From: Candidatus Margulisiibacteriota bacterium
GTDB lineage: Bacteria > Margulisbacteria > Termititenacia > Termititenacales > Termititenacaceae
Length of the DNA: 25,889 nt
NCBI GenBank assembly: GCA_031279305.1
Contig: JAITIS010000051.1
Span: 1-25,889 of the forward strand
Direction: 5' to 3'
The notes beneath the pieces were generated by a model. That model did no database searches. It was not told the DNA's origin and saw nothing but the letters and a program-made list of their open reading frames with translations. Position 1 is the stretch's first letter, and every line of letters begins with the position of its first letter. Shown piece by piece: positions 16,082-23,839 of the stretch. The position numbers were made by a program, and so were the translations under genes.

Positions 16082-17176
16082 GTGAAACTAATAAAAACAG
16101 TGCATCTTTATATGTTCAAGGAAATTTTCACGCCGTTCCTTTTCGGGCTGGCGGCGTTCACGACCATCATCGCCGGCGGCGCGATCATCCCTGGCGTGAT
16201 CAACGAAGCCCGGATGTACAATCTGGCTTTTCCGACAGTCTGCCAGCTGTTCGTCCTGCGTTTGCCGGGCATACTCTCTTGGATTTTCCCGATGGCCACG
16301 CTTTTGGCCGCGCTGTTAAGTTTCAGCCGCCTGTCCAGCGAAAGCGAGCTGACCGCTTTCCGCGCCGGCGGTATCTCGCTGTACAAATTGACCGCCGCGC
16401 CGCTGCTTTTTGGCGTCTTGATCAGCATAGTCACGATACTTTTTAATGAGACTATCACGCCGCAGGCCGCCTTTGCCGCGGAAAATCTGATTATTCAGCT
16501 CAAAGACATAGCTAGGAGCGCGCCGCAGATCAGGGAGAACGTAAACATCCCGATGTATGAAAACGGCCAAATGGTGCGCCTGCTGCACGCGCGCCGGGTC
16601 GAGGGCGGACGGATGCACGATGTGCATATGGTGGATTTTGCCGGCGGCGAGGTGGCGCGCACCACCAGAGCCCGGACCGCTGAATTTGATCCGGCGCGCG
16701 GCTGGTCTTTTCAAAACGGCGTTGCCCATCAATTCGCCGGCGACAACCGTTCCGCTCTGGTTATTGATTTTCAGGCCGAAAATATCAATCTCAACATCAA
16801 TCCGCGCGATGTTTCCGGCCGGGACAAAGATGTCGATCAGATGGACCTGCTTGCTCTGGGCAAATATATCAGCCAGCAGAGGAATTTTGGCTCGCCGGAA
16901 GTGCCGGAACTGCGCGTGAAATGGCATCAAAAACTGGCCGTGCCTTTCGCCTGTTTTATTTTTGTCATACTGGGCTCCACGATGGGCATCCGCCCCCAGC
17001 GTTCCAGTTCTTCCGTGGGATTGGGGATCAGCGTGCTGGTGCTTTTTCTTTATTATGTGCTGCTGTCGCTTTTTGGAATGATAGGCGCGCTGTCGCCGGT
17101 GCTGGCCGCTTGGCTGCCCAAACTGCTTATCGGTTTTTACGGTTTTGCAGCCCTGTGCCGAAAAGCCAGCGTATAG
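16082..17176 (+). CDS. LptF/LptG-family LPS export permease
   Basis: This is an inner-membrane component of the Lpt machine that passes LPS to the periplasmic bridge. In 364 residues there are three N-terminal transmembrane helices (about 18-40, 55-80 and 104-122) and a periplasmic beta-jellyroll (about 125-280). Three C-terminal helices follow (about 284-302, 311-333 and 338-358), the YjgP/YjgQ layout. The segment SSESELTAFRAGGIS (85-99) is a strong family signature for the loop that contacts LptB. The start is a GTG at 16082, chosen because it restores the usual N-terminal amphipathic helix; an ATG at 16112 would remove it. Only one such gene is present, so a second LptF/G partner must lie elsewhere, or the complex is homodimeric. 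LptF or LptG cannot be chosen from sequence. Confidence 0.9.
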   Translation: MKLIKTVHLYMFKEIFTPFLFGLAAFTTIIAGGAIIPGVINEARMYNLAFPTVCQLFVLRLPGILSWIFPMATLLAALLSFSRLSSESELTAFRAGGISLYKLTAAPLLFGVLISIVTILFNETITPQAAFAAENLIIQLKDIARSAPQIRENVNIPMYENGQMVRLLHARRVEGGRMHDVHMVDFAGGEVARTTRARTAEFDPARGWSFQNGVAHQFAGDNRSALVIDFQAENINLNINPRDVSGRDKDVDQMDLLALGKYISQQRNFGSPEVPELRVKWHQKLAVPFACFIFVILGSTMGIRPQRSSSSVGLGISVLVLFLYYVLLSLFGMIGALSPVLAAWLPKLLIGFYGFAALCRKASV

Positions 17177-17177
17177 A

Positions 17178-17207
17178 TTTACAAACCCGGCTTTGAGGTG
17201 TTAAAAT
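17178..17207 (+). promoter_or_regulatory. Candidate rpsO promoter
   Basis: TTTACA (17178-17183) and TAAAAT (17202-17207) are separated by 18 bases, directly after the permease stop. The transcript would start near 17214, leaving a short leader with GGAG before the rpsO ATG. Confidence 0.45.
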
Positions 17208-17240
17208 TTCAGCCCTTTATAAACAAGCTTGGAGTAAATA

Positions 17241-17504
17241 ATGGCCTTGAAAAATAAAACAGAAGTGATCAATAATTTCAAAACCGGCGACAAAGACACC
17301 GGTTCGACCGGCGTGCAGGTGGCTCTCCTGACCGCCTCGATCAATAATCTGGTCGAGCATCTCAAGGCCAATAAAAATGATTTTCATTCCCGCCGCGGCC
17401 TGCTTTTGATGGTGGGCAAACGCCGCCGCCTGCTGCGTTATTTCAAATCTAGGGATTTAGCCGGCTACAATGCCCTGATCGCCAAGCTGGGGATTAAAGG
17501 GTAA
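17241..17504 (+). CDS. rpsO: Ribosomal protein S15
   Basis: S15 binds the central domain of 16S rRNA early in 30S assembly and contacts 23S rRNA in a bridge. The length is 87 residues against 89 in E. coli. The block HSRRGLLLMVGKRRRLLRYF (about 52-71) matches the S15 signature, and TGSTGVQVALLT (about 21-32) matches the first helix region. GGAG lies seven bases before the ATG. In many bacteria rpsO is followed directly by pnp; here pnp starts about 2.9 kb downstream, after two accessory genes. No intrinsic terminator is obvious after the stop. Confidence 0.97.
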   Translation: MALKNKTEVINNFKTGDKDTGSTGVQVALLTASINNLVEHLKANKNDFHSRRGLLLMVGKRRRLLRYFKSRDLAGYNALIAKLGIKG

Positions 17505-17537
17505 AGATTTCCATCATATTCATAATTTGAGTGTTGT

Positions 17538-17810
17538 TTATGCGCCTCGATGGTTAGTTGCTTTATCAGTCGGAGTTGGTTGTTGAAATTTTTTTTCTCT
17601 TGAATTTTCTAGAAACGTGCTTAAATCCTTTAAGAAACCAGAAATGGATTTTTCGGTTTTTTTGGGTTTTAAATAGTACTCATCAAGTGGATCTTTTGGA
17701 TTCTTAGGTGGATCATTCTTATTCTTGATTTCTGGCAATTTATTATTATTGCGCGGCGCCCCTGCTCCCCAGAGTACATCTTGAGTAGTGGGAAATCTTA
17801 CTCCAGCCAT
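17538..17810 (-). CDS. Small hypothetical protein, Pro/Lys/Asn-rich
   Basis: A 90-codon leftward frame starts at 17810, where GGGAGGA stands just before the ATG; a longer start at 17828 lacks such a site. The product is hydrophilic. It has a short opening (MAGVRFPTTQDVLWG), a Pro/Asn/Lys-rich middle with repeated NPKDP-like turns (about 25-50), and a short predicted helix (about 57-72). There is no signal peptide or membrane segment. I do not recognise a family. It faces rpsO tail-to-tail and is divergent from the lipoprotein gene. The good ribosome site is the main evidence that it is real. Confidence 0.45.
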   Translation of the reverse strand: MAGVRFPTTQDVLWGAGAPRNNNKLPEIKNKNDPPKNPKDPLDEYYLKPKKTEKSISGFLKDLSTFLENSREKKFQQPTPTDKATNHRGA

Positions 17811-18034
17811 ATTTCCTCCCAAAAGCATTGCTAATTATTATCGTCAATCCTGCCGCTAATAATGCACCCAAATTTTCTGCTTTTTATACGCCCGCCCTTG
17901 CTTGCGCAAAAAAAATATATTAGCAAAATTACGAAAATGTAATTATTACATAATTGTATTACTATTATGTGCTAAAACTGACAGCGCGCATACGCGGCCG
18001 AAAAATGGGTATTATTTTCTCGAAGGAGTTATTT

Positions 18035-20320
18035 ATGAAAAAATTTAGCGTTGCGCTTTTTCTGGGCGTTATTCTTCTATCCGGCTGCGGCAAGGTCAGC
18101 AATTCGGTAAGCTCGCTGGGGCGGAGTTCCGGGGATTACGCTTACGTCCCGCCGTCGGCGGAGGGGGAGAGTTATGCCGGAGATTTTAGTTTTATCGAAG
18201 CTGTCCGCGGGCTGCTCAGCGATTATGTGCCGAACGCCGCGGCCGCCAGCGCCGGATTGCCCGCCAATAAAAACGCCTATGACAGCGCGGCCGGCGATAT
18301 TCGCGAGGGTTCGGCCCTGACCGCGGACAGCCTGAGAGCTTCCGGTTTTTCCACGCAGGCGATCGAATATGTGAATGATTTTAATTTTTGGAACGAGCAG
18401 ATCGCCACGAAAGATTATCAGGGATTGCGGCAGGTCATCGAGCATAAATACCGCTATCACGAAAAGGGCGCTCCGGACGGCGTGTTCATCGCTAAATATG
18501 TAAAAGACTTTGAACAGGCGGACTGGGACAATTACGATTATATAGAAGACTTGCAAATAATTCACGGATATTATGCTAACCGGCCGGACAAAGAGCTTTT
18601 TACCCTGTGGTATCACAATAAAATAATTTACGATAAAAATACCAAAACTTATTACTACACTTTAATGCCGGACAGCACATTCCCTAAAGGCATTTATTAT
18701 AATTTTGTAGACGCCGCTCATCAGCCGGCGGAATTCCGGATAACTGATTTTGATGTGGAAGCCTCCGCCGCGGGGCTCACCCGCGGCGCGGCAACCCTGC
18801 GTTCTGGCTCCAGCCGCTGCGAGCTGGATATTAAAAATTATCAGGCGGATTTTTTTGACGACGGCGCGGCCTACAGCGGTAAAAACGAAATGCTGACCCT
18901 AAAATTTGCGGATAATAAGCTGCAGGCTAAATATTATGTGGGCGCCGGCCGGCCTTACGGTTATATAGTTAATAATGAAAAGAAAAACCAAGGCGAAAAT
19001 TCTATTGACGGAAGCATTACGGATTATTCGACAATCGAATTTTACACGGATATGGCCGCTGTTTCCCTGAAAAGCGCCGGGAATAAGCCGCTGGGCGAGC
19101 GCCTGCGGGAAATAATCCTAAAACCGGCGGACGGATTGACCGGAGTGAAAATAAATGAAGATAATAAAACTAGTGAGGTGGCGGAGTTTACCGGGCTGGA
19201 TAAACTGAGCATCTTGAAAGGTCTGGATTTTTTAAGCGGCATTATTCTGGATGACACTTTGCTGGTCGACAGCGAGATAAGCAGTGTGACGCCTAAAAGG
19301 AACGATGGGATTATTCTGAAAAATTCCTCTCTGGAGAGAGTGACGTTAAATAATATTATTGGCGAAACTTCCACAACTTATTACGGTCTGCGCATTGACG
19401 GCTCCACTCTTAATGAAGTTGGAATTTATAATATAGAAGGGAACAGCTCGCGCGGTATTTACGCCGGCAACGGCGCGCAGATAAAAAACACGGTTATTGA
19501 CGGCGTAAAAGGCAAGAGCCACACTGCTATGCATTTTGATTCCGCGGTTTATTTTGAAAAAACGCTTTTGCGGAATATTAACAGCACAGGCTCGCGCGGT
19601 ATGTATCTGGATAAAGCTCAGGTTACTATAAATAATTCCACACTTGAGAATATTTCTGGCAAGCCTTACGGCATACACGTTCTAAGCGGAGCAAGTCTTG
19701 CCCTAGATGATACTATCTTAAATAAAGTTACCGGTAAAACTACCAGCATATACATAACCGGACCTTCTAAGTTTGTTGTCAACAACAGCATTATTAGTGA
19801 TATAGGCTCTGGGACTTGGGGAGTCTATATAGATAATACAAATGGCGTAGAATTTAATAATGTTACTCTTAGCAACATTGTTGATACAGATACTGGCATC
19901 GCTGTGCTCGGTTCTGCTAAGTTGCTGATTAACAACAGTGTTATCAGTGATATAGGCAGTGGCACTTATGGTTTTTATACAGATACTGCCGCTGGCAGTA
20001 TCAAACTAAATAATGTTACTTTTAATAATATTACTAATGACGGCACTTATGGCATATTTTTCCCGGATCCATCTACTGAATTAAAAAACGTGACTTTTAG
20101 CAATATAAAAAATCAAACTTGGGGCGTGTCGATTTGGTATGCGTATCTTACAGATGTTACTTTTGAAAATGTCGAAAATATTTATATAGATAAGCCCATC
20201 GGTGCTAAGCGGCTCAAAGGGACGATAACGTTCAAGAATTGTACTTTTAATGGCGGTTGGGCACCATATGATGGTTATAAATCCGGTACGGTCTACAGCG
20301 GCGTTCATACTTACCCTTGA
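18035..20320 (+). CDS. Large lipoprotein with C-terminal parallel beta-helix repeats
   Basis: The ATG at 18035 has AAGGAG six bases upstream and opens a lipoprotein signal peptide MKKFSVALFLGVILLSGC, with a lipobox LSGC and acylated C18. The frame continues upstream to 17954, but that would bury the signal. The mature 743-residue protein has an N-terminal globular part (to about residue 370) rich in Tyr/Asp. A series of short repeats follows to near the end, with recurring pieces such as NNVTLSNI, NNSIISDIGSGTWGVY and KNVTFSNI, the rhythm of a right-handed beta-helix. Two 150-base units (from 19781 and 19931) are clearly related at DNA level. The coding sequence becomes more AT-rich in the repeat half. 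The function is unknown; surface adhesion or polysaccharide binding is possible for this architecture. Confidence 0.85.
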   Translation: MKKFSVALFLGVILLSGCGKVSNSVSSLGRSSGDYAYVPPSAEGESYAGDFSFIEAVRGLLSDYVPNAAAASAGLPANKNAYDSAAGDIREGSALTADSLRASGFSTQAIEYVNDFNFWNEQIATKDYQGLRQVIEHKYRYHEKGAPDGVFIAKYVKDFEQADWDNYDYIEDLQIIHGYYANRPDKELFTLWYHNKIIYDKNTKTYYYTLMPDSTFPKGIYYNFVDAAHQPAEFRITDFDVEASAAGLTRGAATLRSGSSRCELDIKNYQADFFDDGAAYSGKNEMLTLKFADNKLQAKYYVGAGRPYGYIVNNEKKNQGENSIDGSITDYSTIEFYTDMAAVSLKSAGNKPLGERLREIILKPADGLTGVKINEDNKTSEVAEFTGLDKLSILKGLDFLSGIILDDTLLVDSEISSVTPKRNDGIILKNSSLERVTLNNIIGETSTTYYGLRIDGSTLNEVGIYNIEGNSSRGIYAGNGAQIKNTVIDGVKGKSHTAMHFDSAVYFEKTLLRNINSTGSRGMYLDKAQVTINNSTLENISGKPYGIHVLSGASLALDDTILNKVTGKTTSIYITGPSKFVVNNSIISDIGSGTWGVYIDNTNGVEFNNVTLSNIVDTDTGIAVLGSAKLLINNSVISDIGSGTYGFYTDTAAGSIKLNNVTFNNITNDGTYGIFFPDPSTELKNVTFSNIKNQTWGVSIWYAYLTDVTFENVENIYIDKPIGAKRLKGTITFKNCTFNGGWAPYDGYKSGTVYSGVHTYP
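19781..20077 (+). repeat. Two 150-bp tandem coding repeats in the lipoprotein
   Basis: Unit 1 begins at 19781 and unit 2 at 19931. Each opens with AACAACAG and then encodes NNS(I/V)ISDIGSGT followed by WGVY or YGFY, and later NNVT(L/F). The opening 40 bases are similar at DNA level; the later parts have diverged. Confidence 0.6.
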
Positions 20321-20340
20321 TTTTTTGCTAGTAATATTGA

Positions 20341-20380
20341 AGCACAGAAATAGCATTGGCGCATAATGCTATTTTGTGCT
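20341..20380 (+). promoter_or_regulatory. Long hairpin between the lipoprotein gene and pnp
   Basis: The arms 20341-20357 and 20365-20380 pair over 16 bases with one bulged G and a seven-base loop. It lies 20 bases after the lipoprotein stop and 49 bases before the pnp ATG. The following ATTTTAT is a poor U-tract. It may be a 3'-end structure for the lipoprotein mRNA or a leader stem for pnp, where RNase III-type processing is known in E. coli. Confidence 0.6.
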
Positions 20381-20401
20381 ATTTTATCCCCCGATTATAA
20401 A
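20374..20401 (+). promoter_or_regulatory. Candidate pnp promoter
   Basis: TTGTGC (20374-20379) and TATAAA (20396-20401) are 16 bases apart. The start would be near 20408, just before the GAGGAG ribosome site at 20417-20422. The -35 overlaps the right arm of the hairpin, so if this promoter is used the stem is not in the pnp mRNA. Confidence 0.35.
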
Positions 20402-20429
20402 AAGGTTAAAAACAAAGAGGAGCGCAGAA

Positions 20430-22523
20430 ATGGGAAAGATTCAGGTTTCTACGGATTTTCACGGCAAAAAATACACTATAGAAACAGGCGTGATTGCCAA
20501 GCAGGCGCACGGCGCGGCGCTGGTGACCTGCGGCGAGACCGTGGTGCTGGCCGCGGCCACCGCGGCGGATAAGCCGCGCGAGGGCGTGGATTTTTTTCCG
20601 CTGACGGTGGATTTCATCGAAAAATATTACGCGTCCGGCAAAATACCCGGCAGTTTTTTCAAGCGCGAGGCCAGACCGTCCACGGACGCGACTTTGACGG
20701 CGCGCCTGATTGACCGGCCGATACGCCCTTTGTTTCCCGCGGGATTTCGCAACGATGTGAATATTGTGATCACCGTGCTTTCTTATGACGGCGTCAACAC
20801 GCCGGATCATCTGGGCATGGTTGCCGCGTCCGCCGCGCTGTCTATCTCCAAAATACCGTTTCAGGGGCCGATCGGCGGCGTGGTCGTCGGGCGTCTGGAC
20901 GGCCGGCTGGTTATCAATCCCAGCCCGGAGGAACTGGAGCGCTCCACGCTGGAGCTGTCTATCGCCGGCACGCGCGAGGCTGTGATGATGGTCGAGGCCG
21001 AAGCCGGCCTGCTGACCGAGGAGCAGATGCTGGAGGCTCTGGATTTCGGCCATCAGGAATTAAAAAAATTGATTGACCTGCAGGAAGAGCTGGCACAAAA
21101 AACCGGCGCGCCTAAAATGCCGCTTGATCTGATCCTGCCGGATGAAGCGCTGGCGCAGAAAATCACCGCGCGTATTTCCGGAGATATGGCCAAGGCGCTG
21201 GCGGTGGACGGCAAGCTGGCCAAGTACGCGGCGATCGACGCTTTGCAGGCCAAACTGCTGGCGGAGCTAAAAACAGAGCTGGGCGGGGAAGAATTCGCTA
21301 AAAAAGAAAAAGAGATCAAGGAAATATTTCACGATGTCGAGAAAACCGCCGTGCGCGGTATGATTATCGACGAGGGCAGGCGTCTGGACGGCCGCCGGCT
21401 GGACGAACTGCGTCCTTTGAGTTCCGCGGTGGGTTTATTCAAACGCACGCACGGCTCGGCGCTTTTCACCCGCGGCGAAACGCAGGCGCTGGTGATCACC
21501 ACGCTGGGCACCGCCGATGACGAGCAGATGATCGACGGATTGGATCCGACCTACAAAAAGAAATTTTTCCTGCATTATAATTTTCCGCCGTACTCGGTCG
21601 GCGAGGTCGGCCGAATGGGCAGTCCAGGGCGCCGCGAGCTGGGGCACGGCAATCTGGCGGAGCGCGGCCTGAAAGCCGTGCTGCCGGAGCACAAGGATTT
21701 TCCTTACACTATCCGCGTGGTATCCGAGATCACCGAATCCAACGGCTCCTCGTCGATGGCTTCGATCTGCGGCGGCTCTCTGTCGCTGATGGACGCCGGT
21801 GTGCCGATCAAAGCTCCGGTGGCCGGCATTGCGATGGGTTTGATCAAAAACGACGGCGGTAAATACCAGATACTGACTGATATTATGGGTCTGGAAGATC
21901 ATCTCGGCGATATGGATTTCAAAGTTGCCGGCACGCGCGACGGCATCACCGCCCTGCAGATGGATATTAAAATCGTCGGGGTGACCCGCGAAATTATGGC
22001 CAAGGCTCTGGCGCAGGCCAGAGACGGCCGGCTGTTTCTGCTGGATCATCTGCGGAATACCCTGCCGGCTGTGCGCGGCGAGCTTAATCAATACGCGCCG
22101 CGCATCGAATCCCTGATGATACCGGTGGACCGCATCGGCGAGCTGATCGGCCCCGGCGGCAAGAATATCAAGAAAATACAGGAAACCTACAAGGTCAGCG
22201 TCGACATCGAGGAAACCGGCAAAGTAAACATTGCTTCGGCGGACGGCCTGTCCCTGCGCGCGGCCAAAGACTATATCGCCGCGATGATGCGCGAGATCGA
22301 AATCGGCGACGTGTTCGAAAACGCCAAGGTGGTGAAAATCATCGAGATCGGCGCTTTTGTCGAGGTGGCTCCGGGCAAACAGGGGCTGGTGCACATCTCC
22401 GAAATAGCGCCGCGTCGCATAGCCAGAGTGGAGGATGTGCTGTCCATAGATCAGGCTGTCAAAGTAAAATGCATCAAGATCGACGAACGCGGCAGGTATA
22501 ACTTCACGATCAAGAACGCTTAA
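20430..22523 (+). CDS. pnp: Polyribonucleotide nucleotidyltransferase (PNPase)
   Basis: PNPase is the trimeric 3'-5' phosphorolytic exoribonuclease of mRNA decay. The ATG at 20430 is chosen for its GAGGAG site seven bases upstream and the normal opening; an in-frame ATG at 20376 lies in the leader. The 697-residue protein has a first RNase PH domain (FFKREARPSTD at 76-86), a helical linker and a second RNase PH domain. The latter contains TRGETQALV, YSVGEVGRMGSPGRRELGHG and SNGSSSMASICGG. A KH domain follows with GPGG (574-577), and an S1 domain fills about 626-697. The chain ends immediately after S1, with no acidic tail. The M16 peptidase gene follows after two bases. Confidence 0.97.
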   Translation: MGKIQVSTDFHGKKYTIETGVIAKQAHGAALVTCGETVVLAAATAADKPREGVDFFPLTVDFIEKYYASGKIPGSFFKREARPSTDATLTARLIDRPIRPLFPAGFRNDVNIVITVLSYDGVNTPDHLGMVAASAALSISKIPFQGPIGGVVVGRLDGRLVINPSPEELERSTLELSIAGTREAVMMVEAEAGLLTEEQMLEALDFGHQELKKLIDLQEELAQKTGAPKMPLDLILPDEALAQKITARISGDMAKALAVDGKLAKYAAIDALQAKLLAELKTELGGEEFAKKEKEIKEIFHDVEKTAVRGMIIDEGRRLDGRRLDELRPLSSAVGLFKRTHGSALFTRGETQALVITTLGTADDEQMIDGLDPTYKKKFFLHYNFPPYSVGEVGRMGSPGRRELGHGNLAERGLKAVLPEHKDFPYTIRVVSEITESNGSSSMASICGGSLSLMDAGVPIKAPVAGIAMGLIKNDGGKYQILTDIMGLEDHLGDMDFKVAGTRDGITALQMDIKIVGVTREIMAKALAQARDGRLFLLDHLRNTLPAVRGELNQYAPRIESLMIPVDRIGELIGPGGKNIKKIQETYKVSVDIEETGKVNIASADGLSLRAAKDYIAAMMREIEIGDVFENAKVVKIIEIGAFVEVAPGKQGLVHISEIAPRRIARVEDVLSIDQAVKVKCIKIDERGRYNFTIKNA

Positions 22524-22525
22524 AA

Positions 22526-23791
22526 ATGTTCGCGCCGGAATACAAAATTCACCAGCTGCCGGGCGGCCTGACTCTGCTGATCGAGGAAATGCCGACAGTG
22601 CATTCCGCGGCGGTCGGTTTTCTGGTGGGATTTGGCTCCAAGCACGAGCAGAAACTGCCGGGCGGTCTGGCCCATTATATCGAGCATATGCTTTTCAAAG
22701 GCACGCTGAGGCGCAGTCCGGCGGATATAGCCGAGCAGATTGACTCAGTCGGCGGCCGGATCAACGCGCATACGAGCAAAGAGTACACCAGTTATTACGC
22801 GGTAGTGTTAGACCGGCATTTTGATCTGGCCATCGATGTGCTGTCCGATATGTATCTCAACAGCGCTTTTGCGGAGGAAGAAATCGAACGCGAGCGCAAT
22901 GTGATACTTGAGGAAATAAATATGTACGAGGATTCGCCGGATGAAAAAATCCACGATCTCTCCAGCCAGAATATCTGGGACGGGCATATACTGGGCGCGC
23001 CGATTATCGGCACCGAAAAATCTGTGAGAAAAATCACGCGGAACGATATAACCGGCTGCATTAAAAATTTTTATACGCCGGACAATACTATTGTCGCGGT
23101 GGCCGGCAATGTCAAAGCCGACGAAGTAATCGCGCTGGTTGAGGAAAAACTCGGCGCTTTCCGCGGTAAAAAACAGGAATGTCCGGAGGATCCCCTGAAA
23201 ATTGTCCCCGGCATCAAAGTGGTGAAAAAAGACACCGAGCAGACCCACCTCTGTCTGGCCACCAAAGGCGTTTCATACAAAAGCGCCGACCGTTTCACGC
23301 TTTCTCTGCTTTCCTCGGCGCTGGGCGGCAGTATGTCCTCGCGTTTGTTTCAAAAAGTCCGCGAGCAAAAAGGCTTGGTTTATTCGATTTACACCTATCC
23401 TTCTTTTTACGCGCCGGGCGGTTTGTTCACTCTGTATGTCGGCACCCAGCTTAAAAACGTCCAGCAGGTGCTGGATATTTCGCTCAGAGAATTTACGCTC
23501 ATTAAGCAAAACGGCATTTCTGCGGAAGAACTGCAGCGCGCCAAAGAACAGGTCAAAGGCCATCTGGTGCTTAATCTGGAGGATTCATCCAGCCGGATGA
23601 GCTGGCTGCTTAAGTCTTATTATAATTACGGACTGATTAACAATGTCGAGCAGGTAATGGCCAAAGTAGACAAAGTCACCGGCGATGATGCGCAGCGTTT
23701 GGCCAATGAGATTTTTATTAAAGAGGATTTGCAGCTCACCGCCATCGGCAATTTTCCTAAAAGCGGCTTTTTCCCGGAATTGAGCTGCTAG
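22526..23791 (+). CDS. M16-family zinc metallopeptidase
   Basis: This pitrilysin/processing-peptidase-like protein of 421 residues has the size of the bacterial single-chain half-barrel M16B proteins. The inverted zinc motif HYIEH (H50, E53, H54) is followed 76 residues later by E130 in VILEEINMYEDSP, which completes the metal site. The C-terminal half contains SSALGGSMSSRLFQKVREQKG, with the conserved arginine, and VYSIYTYPSFYAPGG, typical of the substrate-binding domain. There is no signal peptide. It begins two bases after pnp and so is probably translationally coupled. A pnp-M16-dut order is common in bacteria (the MlpA/YmxG group). The substrate is not known. Confidence 0.93.
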   Translation: MFAPEYKIHQLPGGLTLLIEEMPTVHSAAVGFLVGFGSKHEQKLPGGLAHYIEHMLFKGTLRRSPADIAEQIDSVGGRINAHTSKEYTSYYAVVLDRHFDLAIDVLSDMYLNSAFAEEEIERERNVILEEINMYEDSPDEKIHDLSSQNIWDGHILGAPIIGTEKSVRKITRNDITGCIKNFYTPDNTIVAVAGNVKADEVIALVEEKLGAFRGKKQECPEDPLKIVPGIKVVKKDTEQTHLCLATKGVSYKSADRFTLSLLSSALGGSMSSRLFQKVREQKGLVYSIYTYPSFYAPGGLFTLYVGTQLKNVQQVLDISLREFTLIKQNGISAEELQRAKEQVKGHLVLNLEDSSSRMSWLLKSYYNYGLINNVEQVMAKVDKVTGDDAQRLANEIFIKEDLQLTAIGNFPKSGFFPELSC

Positions 23792-23824
23792 TTTTGCAAC
23801 AATACGCGGAGAATCACGATATAC

Positions 23825-23839
23825 GTGTGCTATGCACAC
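23825..23839. repeat. Short inverted repeat over the start codon of the repeat-protein gene
   Basis: GTGTGC and GCACAC flank TAT. The ATG at 23832 lies within it, so an mRNA hairpin could cover the start codon. At six base pairs it could also be chance. Confidence 0.3.

Noticed and set aside
16316..16930. Leftward open frame (204 codons) inside the LptF/G gene
   Set aside because: It is a shadow of a convincing membrane protein, with no independent signals.
17904..18034. AT-rich promoter-like stretch before the lipoprotein
   Set aside because: Many partial -10 matches occur, but no pair of hexamers has acceptable spacing.
19781..20077. CRISPR-like spaced repeats
   Set aside because: The repeats are 150 bases apart, in frame, and part of a beta-helix coding pattern, with no spacer-type organisation.
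21435..22394. Long leftward open frame (319 codons) inside pnp
   Set aside because: It lies wholly within the strongly conserved PNPase frame, is rich in His/Gln/Arg as mirror frames of GC-rich genes are, and has no recognisable domain.
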